This document shows positions 16,619 to 24,822 of a stretch of DNA of 64,000 nucleotides, piece by piece; position 1 is the first letter of the stretch; every line of letters starts with the position of its first letter. The position numbers were made by a program, and so were the translations under genes. This DNA is from Dictyobacter aurantiacus (GTDB lineage Bacteria; Chloroflexota; Ktedonobacteria; Ktedonobacterales; Ktedonobacteraceae): contig NZ_BIFQ01000001.1 in NCBI RefSeq assembly GCF_003967515.1, positions 1,550,001-1,614,000 of the forward strand, given 5' to 3'. Under the pieces are notes generated by a model that ran no database searches, was not told the DNA's origin, and saw nothing but the letters and a program-made list of their open reading frames with translations.

Positions 16619-17950
16619 ATGAGAACAGTGTCAGATAGTAGCATTGAAATATTCATCTCCTATGCGCACGAAGATGAAAAATTGTTAAAAAAGATAGAAA
16701 AGCAGCTTAAAATTTTAAAACATCATGGTGATGTTATAACCTGGCATGATCGCAAGATAAACGCTGGGCTTGAGTGGAAACAAGAAATTGATTTTCACTT
16801 AAAATCTGCAAATATAATTCTCCTTCTTATAAGTACGGATTTTATGGCTTCTGATTATTGTTACAGTGTTGAATTGGAGCAAGCACTGGCGAGACATCAT
16901 AATGGAGATTGTAGAGTCATTCCAGTTATCTTACGGCCCACTATATGGAAAAATGAAAAATTCAGTAAATTGCAAGCATTGCCGGCTAATGGGAAGCCAG
17001 TTACAAACTGGTCAAATAAAGACAAGGCATTTGTTGATATAGCAGAAGGTATTCAGAAAGTCATTTCCGAGTTAAAAACTCTAACACGAGAAGTGGGAGA
17101 TATAATACCAAAAATCACTGATACGCTGCCGATACCAAATATGCAAAAATCATTATATATACAAACTGAAGATAGCCAAAATGATGTCATATCTAATGAA
17201 AAAAATATAGAAGATGATCAGACCCCTATAGATGATATAGAAGATGATCAGACCCCTATAGATGATATAGAAGATGACCAGATCCCTATAGATGATATAG
17301 AAGATGACCAGGATAATATGAGTGATATGGAAGGTGGGAAGGAGGAATCATTTTATAATAATCATTCCCTTGGCTTTGAAGACCAAGAGAATTCATTGTT
17401 TGATAGTGCATTATCAGTGGAAGATGTGAGAATGCACTGGGAAACCTTCAGAAAGCATATCAGGACTACGAAAGATGGAATAAAAATCTCAGCGTTACTC
17501 AAGGGAGCGATTATTCAGAAAGTAATTAATGCAGGGGATAGTCAAGAAAAAACCACAATAATTATTAGAGCCTATGCAGATTTTCATTATAAGAGCTTGC
17601 AATTTATTGATAAATCAATTATTGAATGGGCTTTCGAGATTACACTAAATAGACCTTGCAGTGTGGTAATTTTACCACCTTTAACCTTGCAAAAAATTAA
17701 AGATTCATGGGAAATAATCAGGCAACGGGTTAGATCTAGGAGCGATGGAGTTAAGATCGCAGCAATACTCGCTGGCTTTGACATAATTTCACTAGTATCA
17801 AAGGGCGATGTAAATGTTATCACGCTTAAAGCGCACACAGAATTCCACTATAAAACCCTAAATTATGAGGGGTATTTGAAGTCGGTTATATGGGTCATGG
17901 AATCAATATTAGATGGAAAATGTCAATTGCGTATTTTACCGCCAAGGTAG
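16619..17950 (+). CDS. TIR-domain effector with acidic repeats and two DnaX/tau-like C-terminal domains
   Basis: A 443-aa multidomain protein. Residues 8-145 form a TIR domain (IFISYAHEDE; catalytic Glu85 in SDYCYSVELEQAL), a fold that in bacterial defence degrades NAD+. A linker with 3.5 copies of the decapeptide IEDDQTPIDD follows (about residues 197-232). The C-terminus consists of two homologous domains of about 85 residues (about 265-352 and 353-443), each with the pattern W-x-I/F...K-I-x-A-L/I-L...F-H-Y-K-x-L...I-E-W/V...C-x-x-x-I-L-P-P. This pattern resembles the C-terminal domain of Chloroflexota DnaX (clamp-loader gamma/tau). The TIR call is solid; the tau-like call is my inference from pattern. 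ATG 16619 is preferred to the TTG at 16604. Confidence 0.85.
   Translation: MRTVSDSSIEIFISYAHEDEKLLKKIEKQLKILKHHGDVITWHDRKINAGLEWKQEIDFHLKSANIILLLISTDFMASDYCYSVELEQALARHHNGDCRVIPVILRPTIWKNEKFSKLQALPANGKPVTNWSNKDKAFVDIAEGIQKVISELKTLTREVGDIIPKITDTLPIPNMQKSLYIQTEDSQNDVISNEKNIEDDQTPIDDIEDDQTPIDDIEDDQIPIDDIEDDQDNMSDMEGGKEESFYNNHSLGFEDQENSLFDSALSVEDVRMHWETFRKHIRTTKDGIKISALLKGAIIQKVINAGDSQEKTTIIIRAYADFHYKSLQFIDKSIIEWAFEITLNRPCSVVILPPLTLQKIKDSWEIIRQRVRSRSDGVKIAAILAGFDIISLVSKGDVNVITLKAHTEFHYKTLNYEGYLKSVIWVMESILDGKCQLRILPPR
17207..17311 (+). repeat. 30-bp in-frame tandem repeat in TIR gene
   Basis: Units start at 17207, 17237, 17267 and 17297 (last one partial). Each encodes IEDDQ(T/I)PIDD. The first two units are identical at DNA level, so copy number may vary by slippage. 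Confidence 0.9.
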
Positions 17951-18131
17951 CAAAAGCAATTGATGTGATATTGTTGATTATTGTTATTTGTAACGAAGAC
18001 CCAAAAACTTGCCAACCTGTCACGCAGAGTGCATTGGAGGTAATCCGATGTCCAGAGGTTCCATGTACAATTCTAAAACTTTTAAAGTCCAAGAGTAAAA
18101 CAGCACTAATAAATTGGGGGCAGAAACGTTC

Positions 18132-18221
18132 AACTCAGGTTATGAAGCCTTGATTTATTTGGACAAAATTAATAGGCCAATCCGCTTGGGAGAACTGTCG
18201 AGGCAGATGGCAAGCCATTAG
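18132..18221 (+). pseudogene. Second TPR-protein remnant
   Basis: Twenty-nine codons read NSGYEALIYLDKINRPIRLG followed by ELSRQMASH and a stop. The segment INRPIRLGELSRQMA aligns with the translated start of the remnant at 15168 (INGPVLIRG*LRQMA), and the DNA matches there too. It is therefore a second fragment of the same gene family, on the far side of the Mrr and TIR genes. The rest of 17951-18270 holds no gene. Confidence 0.55.
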
Positions 18222-18234
18222 AAAACAGGGCTGT

Positions 18235-18251
18235 GAGTAGTTCAAATCTTC
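18235..18251 (+). repeat. 17-bp direct repeat, left copy
   Basis: GAGTAGTTCAAATCTTC occurs here and again, exactly, at 18918-18934. The two copies bracket the two-helix membrane gene. GTTCAAATC resembles a tRNA T-loop, but no complete tRNA can be folded. Confidence 0.7.
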
Positions 18252-18270
18252 CTACCACAATGGAGGTAGT

Positions 18271-18918
18271 ATGGATCAGCAAGAAGCTTTTCAGGATAAG
18301 CAAGAGCCAAAACCTGAATCAACTCAAATCAGACGGTCTATTCATGATAAATATCAATATAACAGTGTATATGGTGTCCACAATGCAATATTTTCTAATA
18401 TAGAGAATACAAATGCAGTTATTGAGACGATAAAAGGGCATAGAATGGAATTTGAGGATATTGGAGTAAAATTGGCGAAATATGCTCATAAATATAAAAC
18501 AATTTCCTTAATTACAAAAGTACTAACAATTTTCTTTGGTGCATTCATTGTTACAAAAGAAGTTGCGAACCAAATACTAGGTTCTTCCAATATTGGGAAC
18601 ATTATAATTTATGCAGCAATAGGACTTCTCATTGCAACTTTGACCGGACTCGACACAGCTTTTAAATGGGAGAAAAAGTCTATTGAGTTAGGGGCTTTAG
18701 TAGCCGTATGCCGTGCAACTACAAGAAAGACGGCATCAGACCTAGCAAAAATATCTGAAATAGCAACTTCTCAAGAAAATGATTCCAGAAATAAGGCGAA
18801 CAAAATACTAGATACTTTGGATAACGCATTGGTTGATGTTCAAACGAAAGCAGCAGCACTTGGCATAGATACTACAAGATATAAAATATCAACTAGAGAA
18901 AGCGATTATAAGCTTTAG
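18271..18918 (+). CDS. Two-helix membrane protein, SLATT/DUF4231-like effector candidate
   Basis: A 215-aa protein with a soluble N-terminus (about 85 residues), two membrane helices with a short turn (ISLITKVLTIFFGAFIVT and NIIIYAAIGLLIATLTGLDT), and a helical cytoplasmic C-terminus starting with FKWEKKSIELGALVAVCR. This layout is that of SLATT-type two-TM effectors, which are thought to form pores after activation by a partner. The family call is inference. GGAGGT lies five bases before the ATG. The gene sits between exact 17-bp direct repeats, and the right copy begins at its stop codon. The adjacent TIR, Mrr and HEPN genes support a defence role. Confidence 0.65.
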   Translation: MDQQEAFQDKQEPKPESTQIRRSIHDKYQYNSVYGVHNAIFSNIENTNAVIETIKGHRMEFEDIGVKLAKYAHKYKTISLITKVLTIFFGAFIVTKEVANQILGSSNIGNIIIYAAIGLLIATLTGLDTAFKWEKKSIELGALVAVCRATTRKTASDLAKISEIATSQENDSRNKANKILDTLDNALVDVQTKAAALGIDTTRYKISTRESDYKL

Positions 18919-18934
18919 AGTAGTTCAAATCTTC
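18918..18934 (+). repeat. 17-bp direct repeat, right copy
   Basis: Exact repeat of 18235-18251; its first base is the last base of the TAG stop of the membrane protein gene. Confidence 0.7.
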
Positions 18935-19305
18935 TCACCCAAGCCGATACCAGGAACGATACACATAAACACAAGGCAAGCAAAACATCCAGAATCAAGT
19001 ACCATAAGTAAGTACCTAATCCTGGGTGTCATCATATGCTTTCTTGCTAACAAAGCTCTAATTAATCAACCAGAAGCCCCCTCTACAGCGGTGTAAACAA
19101 TCTCAAGTTGACAGCAGTTTTGACAGCAGTGGCGATGGATTGATGTGGTAATTCATAGATGCATTTAGACATTTTTAATATCTTACGAGCTGATAAACCC
19201 AGGAGAATAGAGGTAGACAGGGCTGGAAAAAGAGATTAGAATAGGAGGTGCATTCCGACTCATCATAAACAACAATAATTTGAATTGGTACAGGGGAGTT
19301 CGCGC
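18935..19305. other. Intergenic region at island edge
   Basis: No gene or RNA is recognisable in these 371 bases. A short tandem TTGACAGCAGT motif occurs near 19109-19130. Base composition shifts from AT-rich to GC-rich here, so it is the likely right border of the island. Confidence 0.45.
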
Positions 19306-20694
19306 ATGAGCAAAACGAAGATGCGTTGTATCAATTGCGGCAAGTGGTTTCAGTCGGCCAATGCTAGAGAAGTAACTTGCCCTGATTGCACGCAAAAAGC
19401 CAGAAAAGAAAAGCAGGCGGCTAAGCACGCGCCGCCCACCCAGAATAAAGCTGCCGGCGCGGCCGCAGCACCCCGGACGGTGGCGCCTCCACCGAAGCCG
19501 AAGCCAGCGCAAAGCGGAACCAACCAATGGCTCGATAGCCTGTCCGATGTGAAGGTAGCTCAGCCGGAGCAACCACCACAGCGTCCGAAGATCCCATCCC
19601 CTCCTGTACAACGTGACCGCGGCAACGGTCCGGCAGGAAACCGCCCGGCTGGACCACCAAGTCAGGGGCAGCGCGATGGCAATGCGCCACGCGGCAATGG
19701 TCCAGGACGCGGTCCCGCTGCGTATCATGTGAGCAACGGTAATACGCTCACCGTTTCACCAGGACAGCGCCCCCCTCAGCCATACCGCCCCACTGAGGGT
19801 GGTCCGAATCGCGGCGGGGGACGCGGCAAGCCCTGGTCTAAAGGGGCCGGCCCCGGCGGTCCTCGCGGGGGCAAAAAGCCAAAGGTGCCAAAGCCAGCAC
19901 CAGCTCCAAAGCCAAAACGCGAGAAGACACCACCACCAGAGCCGTTTAAACCGACTCTTGAGCAGATTACCCAGGTCGAGGAACGCTATATCGCCCTGGC
20001 CCAGCCCTCTGAGTTCGACGGCATCCGCACCCAGATCGCGAAAGAATTCAACATTCCAAAGAAGGCAGTCAAGAAGATCATTAAAGATCTGCGCGATCGG
20101 CAGCATATCCCCAGCTGGTGGGAAATTCAGACCTATAAGGGCTCCCAGGAGGAGCTGGATCGCATCAAGGCGCTCTATGAGCCCTACCTGCCCGTACCAC
20201 CTGTAGGGGTGCATAAGAAGATCTCAGACGAGCTGGATCTGAAGCCAGGAACGGTCTACCAGGCCATTAAGGCGATTCGTACCGAGATGAATCTCCCGCA
20301 ATATAATGACCCCAAGTTCCATGAGGAGGAACTGGCCGAGCATATCAAGCGTGCCCAGGCCAAAAAGGCCGCGGCCGAAGCGGCTAAAGCCGCCGCCGCT
20401 GCTGAGGGCAAGGAGAAAGAGGGGGAGACAAAGAAGGATAGCGCCGAAAGCGAGGCGGGCAAAGAGACAGCGGTGGCGGTGGCAGATTCCATCACAGCTG
20501 AAACCGCTAAACCTGAAGCCGCACCTGCAACCTCTGAGCTCGAAGCTTTTAAACCTGAGTCGTCAACGGCAACATCTGAGGCAGAGGCAGCTAAACCCGA
20601 GGCCGCGGGCACGACTTCCGAGCCCAAAGCTTCTGAACGCGAGACCTCCACGGTGGCATCTGAATCTGATCGCGGTTCGGGCGCCCACGAATAA
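19306..20694 (+). CDS. Zinc-ribbon / HTH low-complexity protein
   Basis: A 462-aa protein with three parts. The first is an N-terminal C-x2-C...C-x2-C zinc ribbon (CINCGKWF, then CPDC). The second is a long Pro/Gly/Arg-rich disordered region. The third is a folded region (about residues 215-345) with two helix-turn-helix-like units (IRTQIAKEFNIPKKAVKKII and VHKKISDELDLKPGTVYQAI). The tail is Ala/Glu/Pro-rich with imperfect SEAEAAKPEA-type repeats. The HTH units resemble each other and suggest DNA or RNA binding. No named family is recognised. ATG 19306 with GGGGAG seven bases upstream is preferred to an upstream TTG. Confidence 0.8.
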   Translation: MSKTKMRCINCGKWFQSANAREVTCPDCTQKARKEKQAAKHAPPTQNKAAGAAAAPRTVAPPPKPKPAQSGTNQWLDSLSDVKVAQPEQPPQRPKIPSPPVQRDRGNGPAGNRPAGPPSQGQRDGNAPRGNGPGRGPAAYHVSNGNTLTVSPGQRPPQPYRPTEGGPNRGGGRGKPWSKGAGPGGPRGGKKPKVPKPAPAPKPKREKTPPPEPFKPTLEQITQVEERYIALAQPSEFDGIRTQIAKEFNIPKKAVKKIIKDLRDRQHIPSWWEIQTYKGSQEELDRIKALYEPYLPVPPVGVHKKISDELDLKPGTVYQAIKAIRTEMNLPQYNDPKFHEEELAEHIKRAQAKKAAAEAAKAAAAAEGKEKEGETKKDSAESEAGKETAVAVADSITAETAKPEAAPATSELEAFKPESSTATSEAEAAKPEAAGTTSEPKASERETSTVASESDRGSGAHE

Positions 20695-20746
20695 CCTGCA
20701 CGTCAATGGGACTAAAGTCATCCCATGGCGATGCAACCTAGCCAAA

Positions 20747-20775
20747 CCAGATGAATTAGGCGATAATTCATCTGG
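20747..20775. terminator. Hairpin between HTH gene and HIT gene
   Basis: A perfect 12-bp stem CCAGATGAATTA with a 5-nt loop lies 16 bases before the HIT start codon. The arm is followed by TTATT. It is a weak terminator or a leader structure. Confidence 0.55.
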
Positions 20776-20790
20776 TTATTGAGGTTTTCT

Positions 20791-21132
20791 ATGGAAGATT
20801 GTATTTTCTGTAAAATCGCAGCGGGCCAGATCCCCAGCACGGTTGTCTACCAGGATGACGATGTGTTCGCGTTTCGGGATCTCAACCCTCAGGCCCCTGA
20901 ACATATTTTGTTCATTCCAAAGCGCCATCTCGCCTCAATGGCCGAGTTGACCGCCGCGGATGGTCCTCTTCTGGCCAGCATATTCACGGCCGCCAAAGAT
21001 GTGGCCCATCAACTGGGTCTGGAACAGGGCTACCGCTTTTTGACCAATGTCGGCCCTCACGCAGGTCAAAGCGTTTTCCATCTGCACTTTCATCTTCTGG
21101 GTGGCCGCGACATGGGCTGGCCTCCAGGATAA
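20791..21132 (+). CDS. HIT-family nucleotide hydrolase (HINT-like)
   Basis: Small cytosolic protein of 113 aa from ATG 20791, which has GAGG six bases before it. It starts with DCIFCKI, as HINT proteins do (two Cys, often metal-binding), and carries the histidine triad HLHFH near the C-terminus preceded by GQSVF. HINT enzymes hydrolyse adenosine 5'-phosphoramidates and aminoacyl adenylates. The downstream glycosyltransferase gene begins 34 bases later on the same strand, so the HIT gene may lead that operon. Confidence 0.9.
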   Translation: MEDCIFCKIAAGQIPSTVVYQDDDVFAFRDLNPQAPEHILFIPKRHLASMAELTAADGPLLASIFTAAKDVAHQLGLEQGYRFLTNVGPHAGQSVFHLHFHLLGGRDMGWPPG

Positions 21133-21166
21133 GCAGAGGCGCGCCTACCAGGATAAAGGATTTGTG

Positions 21167-22327
21167 ATGCGTATTGCGATTGACTATACCGCGGCTATTC
21201 GCCAGGGCGCGGGCATCGGGGTGTATGTGCGCAACCTGGTGGCCGCCATGCTGGCACAGGATGAGGATAATTTCTATACATTGCTTACCAGTGGACGCGC
21301 CAGTGCGGAGCGTCCATTTCCTATGGCGGACAATGTACGTGGACGCAATATAGGCATCCCCGATCGTTACCTGAATATCCTCTGGTATCGCCTGCGGGCT
21401 CCCCTTCCGGCTACCCTCTTTTCTGGTCCGGCCGATATCTATCATGGGCCCGATTTCGTGCTGCCTCCCCTGGGAAAGCGGGTACGCAAGGTGGTGACAA
21501 TTCACGACCTGGCCTTTCTGGAGCATCCCGAATACGCGGTACCTTCGCTGGCTGAATATCTGCGCAAGGTGGTGCCGCAGGCGGTAGAGCGCGCCGACGT
21601 GGTGGCGACGGTCTCGCACGAGGTCAGCCGCACGCTGGTCGAGCATTTCCAGACGCCACGTGAGAAACTGGTGGTCATCCCCAACGGCGTCCAACCCTAT
21701 TTCCGCCGCATCACGGACCCCGTGATCCTGGGCGCCACACGCCATAAGTTTCAGCTTGGTCAGCCCTTTGTGCTGGCCGTGGGGACGCAGGAGCCGCGCA
21801 AGAATCACCAGGGCATCATCAAGGCGTTCTACCAGGCGCAACAGGAGAAAGATGGCCCTTCTCTCTTAGTGATCGCGGGGGGGCAGGGCTGGCTGTACGA
21901 GGAGGCGCAGCAACTGGTGCGCAATCTCAGGCTTGAGGAGAAGGTACGCTTCCTGGGTCGCGTCACCGAGCATGAGTTGATTACGCTGTATAGCATGGCC
22001 GAGCTCTTCGTCTTCCCTTCCTTCTTTGAAGGCTTCGGCATCCCGCCGCTGGAGGCCATGGCCTGCGGGGCGCCAGTTATCACTTCGAATACATCGTCGC
22101 TACCAGAGGTGGTGGGCGATGCCGCCTTACAGGTTGATCCGCACAATATCGATGAACTGTCGCACGCCATGCTGCGCCTGCTACAAGATGAACAGCTCCG
22201 CACAGATCTGCGTCAGAAAGGCTATCAACGTGTACAGCTCTACACCTGGCAAGCATCCGCCCGCAAGATGCTCCGTATCTATGAGCAGTTGCATGCGGGC
22301 CAGAGTAATTTCGCAAGCGAGGCATAA
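21167..22327 (+). CDS. Glycosyltransferase family 4
   Basis: A 386-aa GT-B glycosyltransferase. [20 protein letters not shown] starts the N-terminal Rossmann half; [14 protein letters not shown] is in the middle, [10 protein letters not shown] begins the nucleotide-sugar half, and the EX7E motif is in [14 protein letters not shown]. The enzyme retains the anomeric configuration when transferring a sugar from a nucleotide donor. Start is ATG 21167, with AAAGGA upstream; frame upstream of it runs into the HIT gene and is not used. Two more GT4 genes follow within six and ten bases, so the three act on one glycan (cell-surface polysaccharide or glycolipid). Confidence 0.92.
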   Translation: MRIAIDYTAAIRQGAGIGVYVRNLVAAMLAQDEDNFYTLLTSGRASAERPFPMADNVRGRNIGIPDRYLNILWYRLRAPLPATLFSGPADIYHGPDFVLPPLGKRVRKVVTIHDLAFLEHPEYAVPSLAEYLRKVVPQAVERADVVATVSHEVSRTLVEHFQTPREKLVVIPNGVQPYFRRITDPVILGATRHKFQLGQPFVLAVGTQEPRKNHQGIIKAFYQAQQEKDGPSLLVIAGGQGWLYEEAQQLVRNLRLEEKVRFLGRVTEHELITLYSMAELFVFPSFFEGFGIPPLEAMACGAPVITSNTSSLPEVVGDAALQVDPHNIDELSHAMLRLLQDEQLRTDLRQKGYQRVQLYTWQASARKMLRIYEQLHAGQSNFASEA

Positions 22328-22332
22328 TCATT

Positions 22333-23499
22333 ATGAAGATCGGCATCAATGCGCAGTTCTTTCAGTTTCCCGCCACCGGTAGCGGACAGTATCTTTCCCA
22401 CCTGCTCAACGCTCTGGCTGACGTGGATGATCATAATGAGTATGTCTTGCTGGGACCTCGCTCGCTGCCGCAGTTGCCGGTGCAGGCTTATCCCTACCGT
22501 GTCCACGCGGTCCCATCCCTGGCAGCGCGCAATGAAAATATCGAGAAGGTGGTTTGGGAGCAGTGGACGAGTCCACTGGCGGCACGCAAGGAGCATGTTG
22601 ATCTCCTGCACGTCCCCCACTTCGCACCCCCACTCCTTCCACCCGTACCAACCGTAGTGACCATCCACGACGTGATCGCGCTGCGTCTGCCCGCTTACCG
22701 GCCCAACAGGAAAGTCAAAGCCTACACCAATCTGATCGCGCGCTCGGCCCACCGCGCCAGCATGGTAATCGCGCCCAGCCAGCATGCGCGGCAGGATATC
22801 ATTGATGTGCTGAAGTTGCCACCCGAGCGTATCCGCGTCATCTATGAGGCTGCCGGTGATGAATATCAGCCGGTGACCGATCCCGCCGTGCTGGCCGCCG
22901 CGCGCGCCCGCTATGGTCTGGGTGAACGCTACATCTTCTACCTGGGGGGACTGGATCAGCGCAAGAATGTGCCGCAGCTGGTGCGCGCCTTTGCCCGCCT
23001 GCATGCCCAGATCGGCGATCCCGATCTGCAGTTGTTGATCGCGGGCAATCCGGACAAACAAAAGGGGTCGCTCTTTCCAGATCCACGCCCGGTGGCAGCC
23101 GATCTGGGCATGAGCGGACAGATCATCTATCGCTTTATTGAGGAAGAGGATAAGCCTGCCATCTATAGCGGGGCCAGCGTCTTCGTGTTTCCTTCACTCT
23201 ATGAGGGCTTTGGACTCGATCCGCTGGAGGCGATGAGCTGTGGAGCGCCGGTGGTCTGCTCCAATCGCACCTCACTGCCAGAGGTGGTGGGGGACGCCGC
23301 CATCAGCGTTGATCCAGAGGATGTGCGGGAGCTAGTGGATGCCATGTATCGCGTCCTGACCGATGAGGGACTGCGTACAGGTCTGCGCGCCCGCTCGCTA
23401 CAGCAGGCGAAGCGCTTCCACTGGCACCAGGCAGCGCAACAGACCCTGGCCGTCTATGAAGAGGTGCTGGCACGTAAAAAGGCTCGTAGAAAAAGCTGA
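22333..23499 (+). CDS. Glycosyltransferase family 4
   Basis: A 388-aa GT4 enzyme. Visible elements are MKIGINAQFFQFPATGSGQY, the acceptor-side VVTIHDVIALRLPAY, LGGLDQRKNVPQL and the EX7E-like segment EGFGLDPLEAMSCGAPV. It is closely similar in layout to the preceding gene, and the two probably arose by duplication. Its ATG lies six bases after the previous stop codon, indicating translational coupling. Confidence 0.92.
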   Translation: MKIGINAQFFQFPATGSGQYLSHLLNALADVDDHNEYVLLGPRSLPQLPVQAYPYRVHAVPSLAARNENIEKVVWEQWTSPLAARKEHVDLLHVPHFAPPLLPPVPTVVTIHDVIALRLPAYRPNRKVKAYTNLIARSAHRASMVIAPSQHARQDIIDVLKLPPERIRVIYEAAGDEYQPVTDPAVLAAARARYGLGERYIFYLGGLDQRKNVPQLVRAFARLHAQIGDPDLQLLIAGNPDKQKGSLFPDPRPVAADLGMSGQIIYRFIEEEDKPAIYSGASVFVFPSLYEGFGLDPLEAMSCGAPVVCSNRTSLPEVVGDAAISVDPEDVRELVDAMYRVLTDEGLRTGLRARSLQQAKRFHWHQAAQQTLAVYEEVLARKKARRKS

Positions 23500-23508
23500 A
23501 AAGGACTG

Positions 23509-24627
23509 ATGATGCGTATTTTGATGCTTTCCAAAGCCCTGGTCGCCGGGACCGCGCAGCGTAAGCTGGAAGAGATTGCCCGGTGCCCTGATGTCGAGCT
23601 GACCCTGGTTACCCCTCCCTACTGGCATCACGACGATGGAAGCAAGCAGATGCTTGAGCACCTCTATACCGAAGGCTATCGCATGATCGTGACGCCGATG
23701 GCCTTCAACGGCAAATACCACTGGCACTACTATCCCAGACTGAGCCAGATTATGCGCGAGGTGCGGCCTGATATCGTGCATATCGATGAGGAGCCGTATA
23801 ACCTGGCAACCATCCAGGCGATGTACCTGGCGCAGAAGCAAGGGGCGCGAGCGCTCTTCTTCACCTGGCAGAATCTGTATCGCCGCTATCCTCCGCCGTT
23901 CCGCCAGATTGAGCTATACAATTACAGGCACGCCGCCCTGGCCATCGCCGGCAACCGCGATGCCTCGGAGGTCCTGCGCAAGAAAGGCTATCAGGGTCCC
24001 ATCCGCGTCATCCCACAGTTTGGTTTTGATACCGATATCTATAAACGCAGCGCGCCCCGGCCACAGCGCGAGGCCAGGGCTCCCTTCACCCTGGGCTTCA
24101 TTGGTCGCTTCAAAGAGGAGAAAGGACTGCACCTGATGGTGGAGGCGTTGCCCCATCTGCCCGAGTATTGCCAGGTCATCTTTATCGGCCAGGGCCCCAT
24201 GAGGGGTCCGTTGGAAGAGCTGGCCGCGCGATTGGGTGTCAGCCAGCGCGTTATCTTCAAGCCAGGAGTTCCTACCGATCAGGTACCGCGCGAGATGGAG
24301 AAGCTGGATGTCTTCGTGCTCCCCTCGCTCTCGCGTCCCAATTGGATCGAGCAGTTTGGCCGCGTTCTGGCCGAATCGATGTCCTGTGAAACGCCTGTCA
24401 TCGGCTCCAGCAGCGGAGAGATTCCCTACGTGATTGGAGATGCCGGCCTGATCTTCAAAGAAGGCGATGCCCTGGATCTGAGCTTGAACGTGCGGAAGCT
24501 GCTCGAAGATCCTCAGCTCTACAGCACCCTGGCGCAGCGTGGTCGTCAGCGCGTCCTCGACAACTATACGCAGGCACAGATCGCCCGCCAGACCTACGAA
24601 GCCTATCAGACCATCCTCCAGAAATAG
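23509..24627 (+). CDS. Glycosyltransferase family 4 (group 1)
   Basis: A 372-aa GT4 enzyme with a different N-terminal half from its two neighbours (MLSKALVAGTAQRKLEEIAR; a VHIDEEPYNLA segment) and a standard C-terminal half (GFIGRFKEEKGLHLMVEA, then EQFGRVLAESMSCETPVIGS containing EX7E). It closes the operon; a hairpin follows the stop codon by about eight bases. Of two adjacent ATGs, the first at 23509 is used here. Confidence 0.9.
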   Translation: MMRILMLSKALVAGTAQRKLEEIARCPDVELTLVTPPYWHHDDGSKQMLEHLYTEGYRMIVTPMAFNGKYHWHYYPRLSQIMREVRPDIVHIDEEPYNLATIQAMYLAQKQGARALFFTWQNLYRRYPPPFRQIELYNYRHAALAIAGNRDASEVLRKKGYQGPIRVIPQFGFDTDIYKRSAPRPQREARAPFTLGFIGRFKEEKGLHLMVEALPHLPEYCQVIFIGQGPMRGPLEELAARLGVSQRVIFKPGVPTDQVPREMEKLDVFVLPSLSRPNWIEQFGRVLAESMSCETPVIGSSSGEIPYVIGDAGLIFKEGDALDLSLNVRKLLEDPQLYSTLAQRGRQRVLDNYTQAQIARQTYEAYQTILQK

Positions 24628-24634
24628 CAAACCC

Positions 24635-24657
24635 GGGGCGCCCCTCGTGGGCGCCCT
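24635..24657. terminator. Terminator of the glycosyltransferase operon
   Basis: GGGCGCCC-CTCGT-GGGCGCCC forms an 8-bp stem, followed by TCCCTCAATTTTCT. The core GCGCCCCTCGTGGGCGC recurs exactly at 39232-39248. Confidence 0.65.
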
Positions 24658-24822
24658 CCCTCAATTTTCTATGGTTCGTTTATAGCGGTTAGCTAAAGTA
24701 AAGAAGGGCTATGGGAGCGGGTTCTCCAGATTCGCCTCTCTCCGGACGAGGCTTTTGTGGCTCGCCTCTCTCTTCCCGCTCCCTGACGGACTAAGTGGAA
24801 CTGTAGTACTTAGACAGACCTA

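Noticed and set aside
18180..18262. Possible tRNA (GTTCAAATC resembling a T-loop)
   Set aside because: The T-stem is mispaired and no matching acceptor strand lies at the right distance; the T-loop-like text is just part of the direct repeat.
20984..21841. Long frame opposite the first glycosyltransferase gene
   Set aside because: It is the antisense shadow of HIT and GT4 coding sequence and shows no domain signature.
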